From Rhizobium sp. AAP43 (GTDB lineage: Bacteria; Pseudomonadota; Alphaproteobacteria; Rhizobiales; Rhizobiaceae), in assembly GCF_001296045.1 (NCBI RefSeq), contig NZ_LJHS01000008.1:16388-80387 (forward strand): a stretch of 64,000 nt of DNA, in the 5' to 3' direction. The notes under the pieces are model-generated. The model did not search any database and was not told the DNA's origin. It worked only from the letters and a program-made list of their open reading frames with translations. Position numbers and translations under genes: made by a program. This document shows, in pieces, positions 1-9,318 of this stretch. Positions within the stretch are counted from its first letter, which is position 1; each line of letters starts with the position of its first letter.

Positions 1-1
1 C

Positions 2-124
2 AATGCCGAATGGCGCGAAGCCCGCGTAGCGCAGGAAGTCGTGGCCGAGGCGGATCTCGTCGCCAAGGTCCGCGAGATCCTCGCCGCCCAGGCGGAAGAT
101 CGCCGTCGGGCGAAGGGTGTTTGA
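2..124 (+). CDS. hisS: Histidine--tRNA ligase, C-terminal end (partial)
   Basis: Only the last 40 codons are inside the window, in the frame that stops with TGA at 122-124. The peptide is charged and Ala-rich (it starts [12 protein letters not shown] and ends RRRAKGV), which fits the tail of a rhizobial class II histidyl-tRNA synthetase. The main support is context: in Rhizobiales hisS usually lies directly before hisZ and hisG, as here. No catalytic motif is visible because the gene is cut by the window edge, so the name is an inference from position and tail sequence. Confidence 0.72.
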   Translation, partial: NAEWREARVAQEVVAEADLVAKVREILAAQAEDRRRAKGV

Positions 125-148
125 TGTCTGAGTTCGCGGCTTTGCTCC

Positions 149-289
149 TCCCCAACCCTCCCCACAAGGGGGAGGGAGCCGGTCGGCGCATACAGCTCGC
201 GCCCGGATTTACCTCCTCTATGAGCCTGGTTGGCGCCTGCCTCAGGTCTTCTCCCCCCTTGTGGGGGAGATGGGCGGCAGCCCAGAGGG
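149..289. repeat. GC-rich palindromic intergenic repeat (rhizobial type)
   Basis: Two short palindromes face each other: CCCTCCCC-acaa-GGGGAGGG near 156-176 and a C-run/ttgt/G-run palindrome near 250-270. They are separated by about 70 bases, and the outer copies are inverted versions of each other. This kind of CTCCCC/GGGGAG mosaic is common between genes in Rhizobiaceae. It sits in the 196-base gap between hisS and hisZ. Similar units occur at 2143-2266 and at the right edge of the window. It could form a strong hairpin in the transcript, but there is no T-tract, so it is not a standard terminator. Confidence 0.6.
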
Positions 290-320
290 GGACTTACTCC
301 CCAATCGCAGGACCAACCTC

Positions 321-1439
321 ATGCCCATGACCGACATGCCGGATTTCGCCGGCACCATTCTGCAGGAATTCGTCTCGCGCGGCACCACGCGCGTCGATAC
401 GCCGGTCATCCAGCCGGCGGCACCCTTCCTCGACATGGCAGGCGAAGACCTGCGCCGGCGTATTTTCTTGACCGAGAATGAGCGGGGCGAGAGCCTCTGC
501 CTGCGCCCGGAATTCACCATTCCCGTCTGTCTTCGCCATATCGAGACGGCAACGGGCACGCCGAAGCGTTATGCCTATCTCGGCGAAGTCTTCCGTCAGC
601 GCCGCGAAGGCCCGCAGGAGTTTTACCAGGCCGGCATCGAGGACCTTGGCGATATCGCGGTCGCCGCATCGGATGCGCGCGCCATTGCCGATAGCGTCGC
701 AATCCTCACCCGCCTCCTGCCTACCAGGCCGCTCGCAGTGACCCTCGGCGACCAGTCTGTCTTCGAGGCCGTGGTCAAGGCGCTGGGCCTGCCCGCCGGT
801 TGGCAGAAGCGACTGATTCAGGCTTTTGGCAACCCTGACCAGCTCGACCAGCTGCTGCGCAAACTGGCCACGCCGACACCGGTGCCGGGCCTGGATCCGC
901 AGGTCTCCGATCTCCTGGCCAGCGGCGACCAGAGCGCGCTGATTGCTTACATCGATGCGACCATGCAGGAGACTGGCTACCTCACCAATGCCAGCCGCAC
1001 GCCGACCGAAATCGCAAGAAGGCTGAAGGAAAAGCTGGAACTGGCCGAGACCCGTCTCGATGGTGCGGCGCTGTTGCTGCTGCGCGAGTTCCTCTCGCTC
1101 GAACTGCCGCTGGGAGAGGCCTCCGCCGCCCTTGCCGGTTTCGCCGATGCTGCCGGCTTGAAGCTTGGAGCGGCCATCTCTCGCTTCGACGAGCGGGTTG
1201 CAGCCCTTGCCAATACGGGCATCGATCTTAGCCTCGTGACCTACCGCGCCGCCTTCGGCCGTCCGCTGGATTATTACACCGGCCTCGTCTTCGAAGTGAC
1301 GGCCAAGGATCAGCGGGCCATACTGGCTGGCGGTGGACGCTTTGACCGTCTGCTGACGCTGCTCGGCGCCGCAACGCATATACCAGCCGTCGGCTTCTCG
1401 CTCTGGCTAGACCGCATCGAAACGGAAAGGACAGTCTGA
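321..1439 (+). CDS. hisZ: ATP phosphoribosyltransferase regulatory subunit HisZ
   Basis: A 372-residue paralogue of histidyl-tRNA synthetase that has lost aminoacylation and serves as the regulatory subunit of the short-form HisG, in the first step of histidine synthesis in the cytoplasm. The class II synthetase core is visible, with a motif-2-like segment ([17 protein letters not shown]) and a C-terminal [12 protein letters not shown] stretch typical of the HisS/HisZ fold. The start chosen is ATG 321 (MPMTDMPDF); an upstream in-frame ATG at 261 would translate the repeat region and is unlikely. The TGA stop overlaps the hisG ATG by one base, so the two subunits are probably translationally coupled. 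Confidence 0.93.
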   Translation: MPMTDMPDFAGTILQEFVSRGTTRVDTPVIQPAAPFLDMAGEDLRRRIFLTENERGESLCLRPEFTIPVCLRHIETATGTPKRYAYLGEVFRQRREGPQEFYQAGIEDLGDIAVAASDARAIADSVAILTRLLPTRPLAVTLGDQSVFEAVVKALGLPAGWQKRLIQAFGNPDQLDQLLRKLATPTPVPGLDPQVSDLLASGDQSALIAYIDATMQETGYLTNASRTPTEIARRLKEKLELAETRLDGAALLLLREFLSLELPLGEASAALAGFADAAGLKLGAAISRFDERVAALANTGIDLSLVTYRAAFGRPLDYYTGLVFEVTAKDQRAILAGGGRFDRLLTLLGAATHIPAVGFSLWLDRIETERTV

Positions 1440-2134
1440 TGACCATCACCATCGGTCTGCCCTCCAAGGGCCGCATGAAGGATGATAGCTCCGCCATCTT
1501 CGAAAAGGCGGGCATGAAGATCGTCGCCGTCGGCAATGACCGCTCCTATCGCGGCCGTGTCGAAGGGCTCGACGATGTCGAGATCGCCTATCTCTCGGCT
1601 TCCGAAATCTCGCGCGAGATCGGCAATGGCACGGTGGATTTCGGCGTGACGGGGGAAGACCTGATCCGCGAGGGGCTGGCCGATGCCGATGCCCGCGTCG
1701 AAATATCGGCCCGTCTCGGCTTCGGACATGCGGACGTGGTCGTCGCCGTTCCCGAGATCTGGCTCGACGTCGATACGATGGCCGACCTCGGCGATGTCGC
1801 CGCCGAATTCCGCACCCGCCATGGCCGGCGCCTGGCGATTGCCACCAAATACTGGCGCCTAACCCAGCAGCATTTCTCGCGCCAGCATGGAATCCAGCTC
1901 TACCGGATCGTCGAAAGCCTGGGCGCCACAGAAGGCGCGCCCGCCGCCGGCCAGGCGGATATCATCGTCGATATCACCTCGACCGGCTCGACCTTGAAGG
2001 CGAACCACCTGAAAGTGCTGTCGGATGGTGTGATCCTGCGCTCCGAGGCCTGCCTTGTGCGGGCAAGAAAGCCGGAGCATGAGGGCAATGCAATGATCAA
2101 TCGCATCATCGAGGCTGTGCGCGGCGTCCTCTAA
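1439..2134 (+). CDS. hisG: ATP phosphoribosyltransferase catalytic subunit, short form
   Basis: Catalyses condensation of ATP with PRPP to phosphoribosyl-ATP, the committed step of histidine synthesis. At 231 residues it is the short form, which lacks the C-terminal regulatory domain of the long HisG and needs HisZ, encoded immediately upstream. Seen in the sequence: an N-terminal GLPSKGRM segment and the PRPP-binding loop [16 protein letters not shown] near residues 177-192. The ATG overlaps the hisZ stop (A of TGA is A of ATG). Length, motifs and gene pairing all agree. Confidence 0.95.
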   Translation: MTITIGLPSKGRMKDDSSAIFEKAGMKIVAVGNDRSYRGRVEGLDDVEIAYLSASEISREIGNGTVDFGVTGEDLIREGLADADARVEISARLGFGHADVVVAVPEIWLDVDTMADLGDVAAEFRTRHGRRLAIATKYWRLTQQHFSRQHGIQLYRIVESLGATEGAPAAGQADIIVDITSTGSTLKANHLKVLSDGVILRSEACLVRARKPEHEGNAMINRIIEAVRGVL

Positions 2135-2142
2135 ACGCTGGC

Positions 2143-2266
2143 GAGAGAGCTTCGCCTCTCCTCCTGACCTCTCCACCCGAGCGGGGAGAGGGGACAACAT
2201 GCCTTGGCGGTCTCGCTCCTCTCATCGCCTGCTGGGAAAAGGTGTCCCGAAGGGTGGATGAGGGGC
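2143..2266. repeat. Palindromic intergenic repeat after hisG
   Basis: The gap after hisG holds two nested inverted repeats: CCTCTCC (2168-2174) with GGAGAGG (2185-2191), and CCTCTCATC (2218-2226) with GATGAGGGG (2257-2265, one mismatch). The CTCATCC/GGATGAGGGG pattern is a familiar rhizobial intergenic repeat. No open frame of interest overlaps it. Confidence 0.55.
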
Positions 2267-2280
2267 AATCGCTCACGAAA

Positions 2281-2317
2281 AAAACCCGCCGGATCGCTCC
2301 AGCGGGTTTCTTTTTGC
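2281..2317. terminator. Bidirectional intrinsic terminator between hisG and doxX
   Basis: Stem AAACCCGC (2282-2289) pairs with GCGGGTTT (2302-2309). It is followed by a T-run on the plus strand (2306-2315) and preceded by an A-run (T-run on the minus strand). It can end transcripts from hisG on one side and from the DoxX gene on the other. Confidence 0.85.
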
Positions 2318-2332
2318 CGGTTAGGGCAGGGA

Positions 2333-2767
2333 TCAGGCAGCCGAGCGACGGGCGTCGATCGAGTAGGCGCCGGCGCCGATGATGGCGAGAGCGATATAAC
2401 CGCCGGCCAGCGTGATGTTCTTCATCAGCATGATCTGGTTCAGCGTGTTGATCCAGCCGAGCGCGCCTTCCGGCCAGCCTTCGATGGCAACGGTGCCGGA
2501 GTGGAAGACCAGACCGGTGAACACGCAGAACAGCGCGATAGTCCAGGCGGTGAGCTTGGTCTGGAAACCAACGAGGATGAAGAGGCCGGCAACCAGCTCA
2601 TAAAGGCCGGCAGCATAGGCGAGCAGGTCGGCAGCCGGCAGGCCGGCGCCGGTGATCATGCCGGCAGTTGCCGTCGGGTCGGTCAGCTTGCCGAAACCGG
2701 ACAGGATGAAGATGAAGGAGAGAAGAACGCGGACAAGGACCAGAAGGGCATTGTTTGTGGACGACAT
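2333..2767 (-). CDS. DoxX family membrane protein
   Basis: A 144-residue integral membrane protein with four hydrophobic segments: near residues 5-25 (LLVLVRVLLSFIFILSGF), 47-70, 73-95 and 115-135. The first segment ends in a SGFGKL motif typical of the DoxX family (quinol oxidase-associated or redox-linked small membrane proteins). The start chosen is ATG 2767 (MSSTNNALL), with GGAG about 10 bases upstream; an in-frame ATG at 2779 is the alternative. The gene is a monocistron ending at the shared terminator. The family is clear but the precise role of this member is not. Confidence 0.85.
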   Translation of the reverse strand: MSSTNNALLVLVRVLLSFIFILSGFGKLTDPTATAGMITGAGLPAADLLAYAAGLYELVAGLFILVGFQTKLTAWTIALFCVFTGLVFHSGTVAIEGWPEGALGWINTLNQIMLMKNITLAGGYIALAIIGAGAYSIDARRSAA

Positions 2768-2922
2768 CGGGGGCTCCATAACGTTGGTGCTGTGCCGCTC
2801 CTCGGCGCCAGCCAGTGACGCACTAATGCCCGCTTTTCTGATCTCCGGATAGGTTGACGACATTTGACTATTCGTTCACAAAAACGAAACAGCAAATGCC
2901 ATTCATCTGATCGTTGATGATC

Positions 2923-3480
2923 TCAGGCCGGTTTGACCGAGACTGGGGTGGGAAGCTGGAAGCGAGGGAAGATGAACAGGCCGACAATATTGCCGCCATT
3001 GTCGACAAGCCCGGACGACTCGCCGATGCAGAACAACGGCTGGCGATGGTTGTTTCCCACGATGATGGTTGTCGAATAGCAGAAGCGCGATGGTTCGGTT
3101 GCCGCCTGCTCGAACAGCCTCAGGATATGCGCGCGATCTGCTGGATCGTAGCAGCGCATCATGGTCAGGAGGCCGATCTCCGGCGTATCCAGGCCATGAA
3201 TAGTCCGGGCGCGCTCGCCCAATTGCAGCAATCCGTTGGTCAGATTACCAGTCCAGTCTTCGGACACGCCAAAACGACACGCGTCATCCGCCAGAAAGCC
3301 GCCGCGATCCGGCGGGCAATCGTATGGGTTGCCCATATCGAGTTCGGCATTTGCGATCTTAAACACTGTCTTCCCCAAACCCAGCAACAGGTAGCGGCTC
3401 TTGTGTGTCGACGCTGCGCGACCGGCCGCATTCCCGAAAATCCGCCTCTCGTCGGCGAACCGCCGCAGAGACCTTAACAT
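2923..3480 (-). CDS. Hypothetical protein with PAS-like fold
   Basis: A protein of 185 residues that I do not recognise by name. The middle and C-terminal part reads like a PAS_3-type sensor fold: a DWTGNLTNGLLQLGE start, an HGLD/TPEIGLLTMM core, a DPADRAHILRLFEQA helix, then a beta-rich end (FCYSTTIIVGNNHRQPLFCIGES). No kinase, GGDEF or DNA-binding domain is attached. ATG 3480 (MLRSLRRF) is the likely start; a TTG at 3591 would give a longer form. A TTAA-N7-TTAA sequence lies about 210 bases upstream. It could be a stand-alone sensory module. Confidence 0.65.
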   Translation of the reverse strand: MLRSLRRFADERRIFGNAAGRAASTHKSRYLLLGLGKTVFKIANAELDMGNPYDCPPDRGGFLADDACRFGVSEDWTGNLTNGLLQLGERARTIHGLDTPEIGLLTMMRCYDPADRAHILRLFEQAATEPSRFCYSTTIIVGNNHRQPLFCIGESSGLVDNGGNIVGLFIFPRFQLPTPVSVKPA

Positions 3481-3820
3481 ACCAACACCGGCCCAGCCCG
3501 GCGGCGCAACCACTATATTTTTCGCCTCACGAAACGCGTTTGTGAAGCATCGGCACAACCATCTCGTTCCCCAACGAGAATGAACGTACAACTGACGGAT
3601 ATCACGACGCCGTCGGGTTGAAAATGCCCTGCCACGTATGAGCGCAAGAAAAGAGGCGGCCGCGTCAAAGTGGAAAAGCCAGTTAGCATTAAGAAATATT
3701 TAAATTGACTATCGTGCTGCGCACAAGCGCTGTGCGGCTGGGAAGCGTGCTTATTTTTGGACGTTTGATCAGAATCTGTCGCAGCCCTGCGTCTGGCATG
3801 CGTTACGGGTGTCCACAAGA
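3481..3820. other. Intergenic region with an AT-rich patch
   Basis: There are about 340 bases without a convincing gene between the PAS-like gene and the groEL terminator. Near 3686-3710 it becomes AT-rich for this genome and contains TTAA (3689-3692), seven bases, then TTAA (3700-3703), which is one base short of the CtrA consensus TTAA-N7-TTAAC. It probably carries the promoter of the minus-strand PAS-like gene. Confidence 0.45.
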
Positions 3821-3851
3821 GCGAAAAAAGGGCGGCCTTGCGACCGCCCTT
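3821..3851 (-). terminator. Intrinsic terminator of groES-groEL
   Basis: On the minus strand the stem AAGGGCGG (3851-3844) pairs with CCGCCCTT (3835-3828), followed by a run of T (complement of 3824-3829). It lies about 45 bases past the groEL stop codon. Confidence 0.88.
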
Positions 3852-3894
3852 CGTAAGACTGAACCGATGGTTCAGATGAAAGACCCGATGGGTC

Positions 3895-5571
<1,677 letters not shown>

Positions 5572-5604
5572 TCAGGATGAGAAGTGGAAATAACCGGCTC
5601 TAAG

Positions 5605-5901
5605 TCAGCCGATAACGCCCATGATGTCGGCTTCCTTCATGATGAGGAGGTCGACGCCGTCGAGCTTCACTTCGGTGCCGGACCACTTGCCGAACAGAAC
5701 GCGGTCGCCAACCTTGACGTCCAGCGCAATCTGCTTGCCGCTTTCGTCGCGGGCGCCCGGGCCAACGGCGATGACTTCGCCTTCAGCCGGCTTTTCCTTG
5801 GCGGTGTCGGGAATGATGATGCCGCCCTTGGTCTTTTCTTCAGACTCGACGCGCTTGACTACAACGCGGTCGTGCAACGGGCGGAAATTGGTGCTTGCCA
5901 T
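5605..5901 (-). CDS. groES: Co-chaperonin GroES (10 kDa)
   Basis: A 98-residue co-chaperonin that caps GroEL. Standard features are visible: the [12 protein letters not shown] start, a mobile loop around [18 protein letters not shown], and the [19 protein letters not shown] core. Length equals the family norm. It is first in the operon with groEL, preceded by a CIRCE operator and a sigma-70-like promoter. Confidence 0.98.
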   Translation of the reverse strand: MASTNFRPLHDRVVVKRVESEEKTKGGIIIPDTAKEKPAEGEVIAVGPGARDESGKQIALDVKVGDRVLFGKWSGTEVKLDGVDLLIMKEADIMGVIG

Positions 5902-5960
5902 TGTCTAATCCCTCGATCAAATGACACTCGCGATCCCGGACGGGATCACATCGGATACTA

Positions 5961-5987
5961 TTAGCACTCCCCCTAGAGGAGTGCCAG
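5961..5987 (-). promoter_or_regulatory. CIRCE element (HrcA operator)
   Basis: TTAGCACTC (5961-5969), nine bases, then GAGTGCCAG (5979-5987). The left half is a perfect match to the CIRCE consensus TTAGCACTC-N9-GAGTGCTAA, and the right half differs at two of nine bases. It lies about 60 bases before the groES start, at the predicted transcription start. By established knowledge HrcA binds it and represses groESL until heat shock. Confidence 0.93.
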
Positions 5988-5995
5988 CGACTGTC

Positions 5996-6023
5996 AGATA
6001 AGAACAGGCTTGGATTGAGTCAA
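5996..6023 (-). promoter_or_regulatory. groESL promoter
   Basis: On the minus strand, TTGACT (6018-6023) and TTATCT (5996-6001) are separated by 16 bases. The expected start of transcription, near 5988, falls right at the edge of the CIRCE element, which fits repression by HrcA. Confidence 0.7.
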
Positions 6024-6081
6024 GGCAAGCGCGCAAAAATCCGATGCCTATCGTAAATGGCACCGGATGGCCTGTTAACCC

Positions 6082-6441
6082 TCAGAGAACCATGGTTTCG
6101 AAGGTGGTAAACTCGCTCTCTATGCCATGTTGGCTGAGGAATGCGGCAGGATCGAAGCCGTTTTCGGCATAAACCGCCGCCATTTCCTGCTTTGCCGCAA
6201 GCAGCGCGTCCCGGCTGTCCCATTCTGCAATGGTGATCACATAGACTTGGCCGTCGCGCTCGGATGAGGCCACGCGGCTCATCCTGCAATGCGGGTGGCT
6301 CCGGAGATGTCCGTCGATGAAGGCGAGGCGTTCGGCAAACGCCAGCCAATGGGCAAGCGGGCAGGTGAAGCGGTCGATCCGGAGAACGGTCGCGGGGGTG
6401 GCGAGTTGGTCATTCATCGGCAAGGCGGATGCGTTCTTCAT
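6082..6441 (-). CDS. Antibiotic biosynthesis monooxygenase-like (ABM, dimeric alpha+beta barrel) protein
   Basis: A 119-residue protein with the look of a dimeric alpha-beta barrel domain of the ABM type: a beta strand with VLRIDRFTCP, a helix (AFAERLAFIDGHLRSH), a strand VYVITIAEWDSRDALLAAKQEM, and a C-terminal strand. Start ATG 6441 is preceded by GGAG at six bases; the in-frame ATG at 6453 lacks a ribosome binding site. It is transcribed divergently from soxR, and its promoter contains the SoxR operator, so it is probably induced by redox-cycling compounds. The substrate is unknown; ABM-type genes are known members of some SoxR regulons. Confidence 0.72.
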   Translation of the reverse strand: MKNASALPMNDQLATPATVLRIDRFTCPLAHWLAFAERLAFIDGHLRSHPHCRMSRVASSERDGQVYVITIAEWDSRDALLAAKQEMAAVYAENGFDPAAFLSQHGIESEFTTFETMVL

Positions 6442-6490
6442 GCTGCGCTCCATAATTGTTCGATCTTGAATTTGAACCGGGACGCTGACA

Positions 6491-6521
6491 TGGATAGGAC
6501 CTCAACCTTCATTGAGGTCAA
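6491..6521 (-). promoter_or_regulatory. SoxR operator inside a 19-bp-spacer promoter
   Basis: The palindrome CCTCAA (6500-6505), ccttca, TTGAGG (6512-6517) has perfect SoxR half-sites with the six-base centre seen in the E. coli soxS operator. On the minus strand it lies between TTGACC (6516-6521) and TATCCA (6491-6496), spaced 19 bases. That over-long spacing is the signature of promoters activated by MerR-family twisting. The activated gene should be the minus-strand ABM gene. The same site also lies 17 bases before soxR, so SoxR may regulate itself. Confidence 0.88.
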
Positions 6522-6534
6522 GGATCAAAAGTTT

Positions 6535-6987
6535 ATGGCAGAGCAAAAGCCAAAGAAGCCTGTTCTCCTGAGCGTAGGCGAGGTGGCGCGCCGTGCCGGT
6601 GTCGCCGTTTCGGCTCTGCACTACTACGAGCGGGAAGGGCTCATCCATTCGCTGCGCAGCGGCGGAAACCAGCGCCGTTTTCCGCGCGGCGTGCTGCGTC
6701 GGGTTGCCGTCATCAAGGTCGCCCAGTCGCTGGGCCTGTCGCTTGCCGATATCTCCGCCGCCTTCGCAACCCTGCCAGACGACCGTCCGCCCTCTGTCTC
6801 CGACTGGCGCCGCTTGTCGGAAACCTGGCGAGCCGATCTCGACCGCCGCATCTCGCAACTTCAAGGGTTGCGAGAAAGGCTTGATGGCTGCATCGGCTGC
6901 GGTTGCCTGTCCCTGGAGGATTGTCCCTTGCGCAATGGCGACGATCAGCTTGGAAAGTCCGGCCCCGGCGCCAGGCTTCTGGCTTGA
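6535..6987 (+). CDS. soxR: Redox-sensitive transcriptional activator SoxR
   Basis: A MerR-family regulator of 150 residues with an N-terminal winged helix (LLSVGEVARRAGVAVSALHYYEREGLI, residues 11-37), a dimerisation helix, and a [2Fe-2S] cluster motif C119-x2-C122-x-C124-x5-C130, the same positions as in E. coli SoxR. It senses redox-cycling compounds by cluster oxidation. Start ATG 6535 has AAGGA ten bases upstream and matches the family length. It is divergent from the ABM gene and has a canonical SoxR box between them. chrA follows after 58 bases and may be in the same transcript. Confidence 0.95.
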   Translation: MAEQKPKKPVLLSVGEVARRAGVAVSALHYYEREGLIHSLRSGGNQRRFPRGVLRRVAVIKVAQSLGLSLADISAAFATLPDDRPPSVSDWRRLSETWRADLDRRISQLQGLRERLDGCIGCGCLSLEDCPLRNGDDQLGKSGPGARLLA

Positions 6988-7045
6988 CTGCGGCGGTGCT
7001 CGCCGCTCTTGTGGCGGCAGAATTGAGGAAAGACGGAAAGCCGGC

Positions 7046-8356
7046 ATGACAGAGACACGACCGACGTTTTCCGAACTCACCGCCGCCTTTACCCGCATCG
7101 GCCTCCTCTCCCTCGGCGGTCCCGCCGCCCAGATCGCGCTGATGCACAAGATCTGCGTCGAGGAAAAGCGCTGGATCGATGAGGATCGCTATCTGCATGC
7201 GCTGAACTATTGCATGCTGCTACCGGGGCCTGAGGCGCAGCAGTTGGCAACCTATATCGGCTGGCTCCTGCATGGGTTGAGGGGCGGCATCGTCGCCGGT
7301 CTGCTCTTCGTGCTGCCGGGGCTTGCCGTCATTCTCGGCCTTTCATCCCTTTATGCCCTCTATCAGGATACCGGCATGGTGACCGGCCTGTTCTTCGGGC
7401 TGAAGGCAGCGGTGCTTGCCATCGTCATCGAAGCGCTGATCCGCATCGGCAAACGGGCTTTGAAAAGCGGTTTTCACCGCTGGATTGCCACCATCGCCTT
7501 CGTCGCGCTCTTCGTCTTTTCGCTGCCCTTTCCGCTGGTCGTGCTCTCCGCTGCCATCATTGGCCTTGCCCATGCGCGCATACGGCCCGGCACGGGCATG
7601 GAAATCGCAACGCCCGTAGGCCGTGGGCCGGCCTTCAGTCGCCAGCTCGGCATCGGCCTTGTCTGGATCGCCATCTGGCTGGCACCACTTCCGCTTCTCT
7701 GGCTCTTCCTGCCGGAGACAGCCTTGCCGGAGTTGCAGGCCTTTTTCTCCCGCATGGCCCTGGTCACCTTCGGTGGTGCCTATGCCGTACTTGCCTATGT
7801 CGCGCAGGTTGCCGTCGAACAGTATCAGTGGCTGCGACCGGGCGAGATGCTGGACGGGCTGGCGCTGGCCGAAACCACACCCGGACCGCTGGTCCTCGTC
7901 CTCTCCTATGTCGGCTTCCTCGCCGGTTTTCGCGAAAGCGGCCCTTTCGATCCGCTCCTGATCGGACTGCTCGGAGGTTTGCTCACCGCCTGGGCCACCT
8001 TCATTCCGAGCTTCCTCTTCATCTTTGCCGGGGCGCCCTATGTGGAGCGCCTGCGCGGCAACCGTCAGGTCAGTGCAGCCCTCTCCGCGATCACCGCCGC
8101 CGTCGTCGGCGTCATCCTCAATCTCGCTCTCTGGTTCGCCCTGCATGTGATCTTCAAGGCGGTCGCAGAGGTCGAATTCGCAAGGCTCGGGCCGCTTGCC
8201 GCCGCCCTGCCGGTCCCGGACTGGTCGACGCTGGATGTTGAGGCTCTGCTGATTGCGATTATGGCCGCCATCCTGCTCTTCCGCTTCCATCAGGGGGTCG
8301 GTCGCACGCTTCTGGTGGCAGCCCTTCTCGGCCTCGCCATGCATGCGCTGATTTGA
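7046..8356 (+). CDS. chrA: Chromate efflux transporter, long-chain CHR family
   Basis: A 436-residue inner membrane protein with two homologous CHR halves. The first starts FTRIGLLSLGGPAAQIALMH and the second MALVTFGGAYAVLAYVAQ; each carries the conserved FGG/LGG signature, with about ten hydrophobic segments overall. The family exports chromate driven by the proton gradient. Start ATG 7046 (MTETRPTFSE) follows GGAAAG. It lies behind soxR in the same direction, which is suggestive because chromate causes oxidative stress, but joint regulation is an inference. A subset of the family may carry other anions. Confidence 0.9.
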   Translation: MTETRPTFSELTAAFTRIGLLSLGGPAAQIALMHKICVEEKRWIDEDRYLHALNYCMLLPGPEAQQLATYIGWLLHGLRGGIVAGLLFVLPGLAVILGLSSLYALYQDTGMVTGLFFGLKAAVLAIVIEALIRIGKRALKSGFHRWIATIAFVALFVFSLPFPLVVLSAAIIGLAHARIRPGTGMEIATPVGRGPAFSRQLGIGLVWIAIWLAPLPLLWLFLPETALPELQAFFSRMALVTFGGAYAVLAYVAQVAVEQYQWLRPGEMLDGLALAETTPGPLVLVLSYVGFLAGFRESGPFDPLLIGLLGGLLTAWATFIPSFLFIFAGAPYVERLRGNRQVSAALSAITAAVVGVILNLALWFALHVIFKAVAEVEFARLGPLAAALPVPDWSTLDVEALLIAIMAAILLFRFHQGVGRTLLVAALLGLAMHALI

Positions 8357-8456
8357 GTGAGGCGGCGAATTTGCGTTTGGGTGACGCCGCGCCCCTTGCC
8401 TTGGCAGCATTCCTTTGCCATGTCAGCGGGCACAATCAGAGCAGTCAGGAACAAAG

Positions 8457-9305
8457 ATGGCCCGCAGCATTACCACCCTTGGCGACGTGACGGACGCTTA
8501 CGACGTCATTCTGTGTGACGTCTGGGGTGTTTTGCACAATGGCATCGATGCCTTTCCGCTCGCCGGCGAAGCGCTGACGGCCGCCCGCGAAAAAGGCCTG
8601 ACGGTGGTCCTGATCACCAATTCGCCGCGGCCCGCGATCGGCGTCATTCCGCAGCTGCGCGCCATCGGCGTGCCGGATACCGCCTATGACCGCATTGTCA
8701 CCTCGGGTGACGTGACCCGCACACTGATTGCCGCCGGTCCGAAAAAGGTCTTCCTGCTCGGCCCCGAACGCGACATGCCGCTCTTCGACGGTCTCGACGT
8801 GACGGTGGTCTCGGCCGACGAAGCCGATTGCGTCGTCTGCACCGGCTTCTTCGACGATGAGGTCGAGACGCCGGAAGATTACCGCGACATGCTGACCGCC
8901 TTTGTTGCGCGCAAGGTGCCGCTGATCTGCGCCAACCCCGATCTCGTGGTCGAGCGCGGCCATCGCATCATCCCCTGCGCCGGCGCTGTCGCCGCCTTTT
9001 ACGTCACGCTCGGCGGCGAAACCCGCATTGCCGGCAAGCCGCATGCGCCGATCTATGAGGAAACGCTTGCCGCTGCCCGCGAAGCCCGGGGCGATGTCGA
9101 CATGACCCGCGTGCTCGCCATCGGCGACGGCATGCCGACCGACGTCAAGGGTGCGGTCGATGCAGGCCTTGATCTGCTCTATATCTCCGGCGGCATCCAT
9201 GCTGCCGAATATGCGACCGGCGGCGTGACCGACGAGGACCGGCTGCATGTCTACCTCGACCGCGAAAAGGTCGCGCCGCAATACTGGATGCACCGGCTGG
9301 CGTGA
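8457..9305 (+). CDS. HAD superfamily class IIA hydrolase (TIGR01459-like)
   Basis: A 282-residue phosphatase-like protein. The nucleophile motif is DVILCDVWGVLHNG (about residues 14-27), motif II is LITNSPRP, and motif IV is AIGDGMPTDVKGAVDAG. The large C2 cap and these motifs place it with NagD/Cof-type class IIA HAD enzymes of Rhizobiales, substrate unknown. Start ATG 8457 follows AGGA at six bases. It ends 13 bases before ribF, so it is probably cotranscribed with it, as in related genomes; it may act on a riboflavin-pathway phosphate, but this is only inference from context. Confidence 0.85.
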   Translation: MARSITTLGDVTDAYDVILCDVWGVLHNGIDAFPLAGEALTAAREKGLTVVLITNSPRPAIGVIPQLRAIGVPDTAYDRIVTSGDVTRTLIAAGPKKVFLLGPERDMPLFDGLDVTVVSADEADCVVCTGFFDDEVETPEDYRDMLTAFVARKVPLICANPDLVVERGHRIIPCAGAVAAFYVTLGGETRIAGKPHAPIYEETLAAAREARGDVDMTRVLAIGDGMPTDVKGAVDAGLDLLYISGGIHAAEYATGGVTDEDRLHVYLDREKVAPQYWMHRLA

Positions 9306-9318
9306 GGCGACGGCAATC

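Noticed and set aside
10..330. 106-codon plus-strand open frame over the hisS-hisZ gap
   Set aside because: It is in another frame than the hisS tail, crosses the palindromic repeat, and has composition typical of repeat translation.
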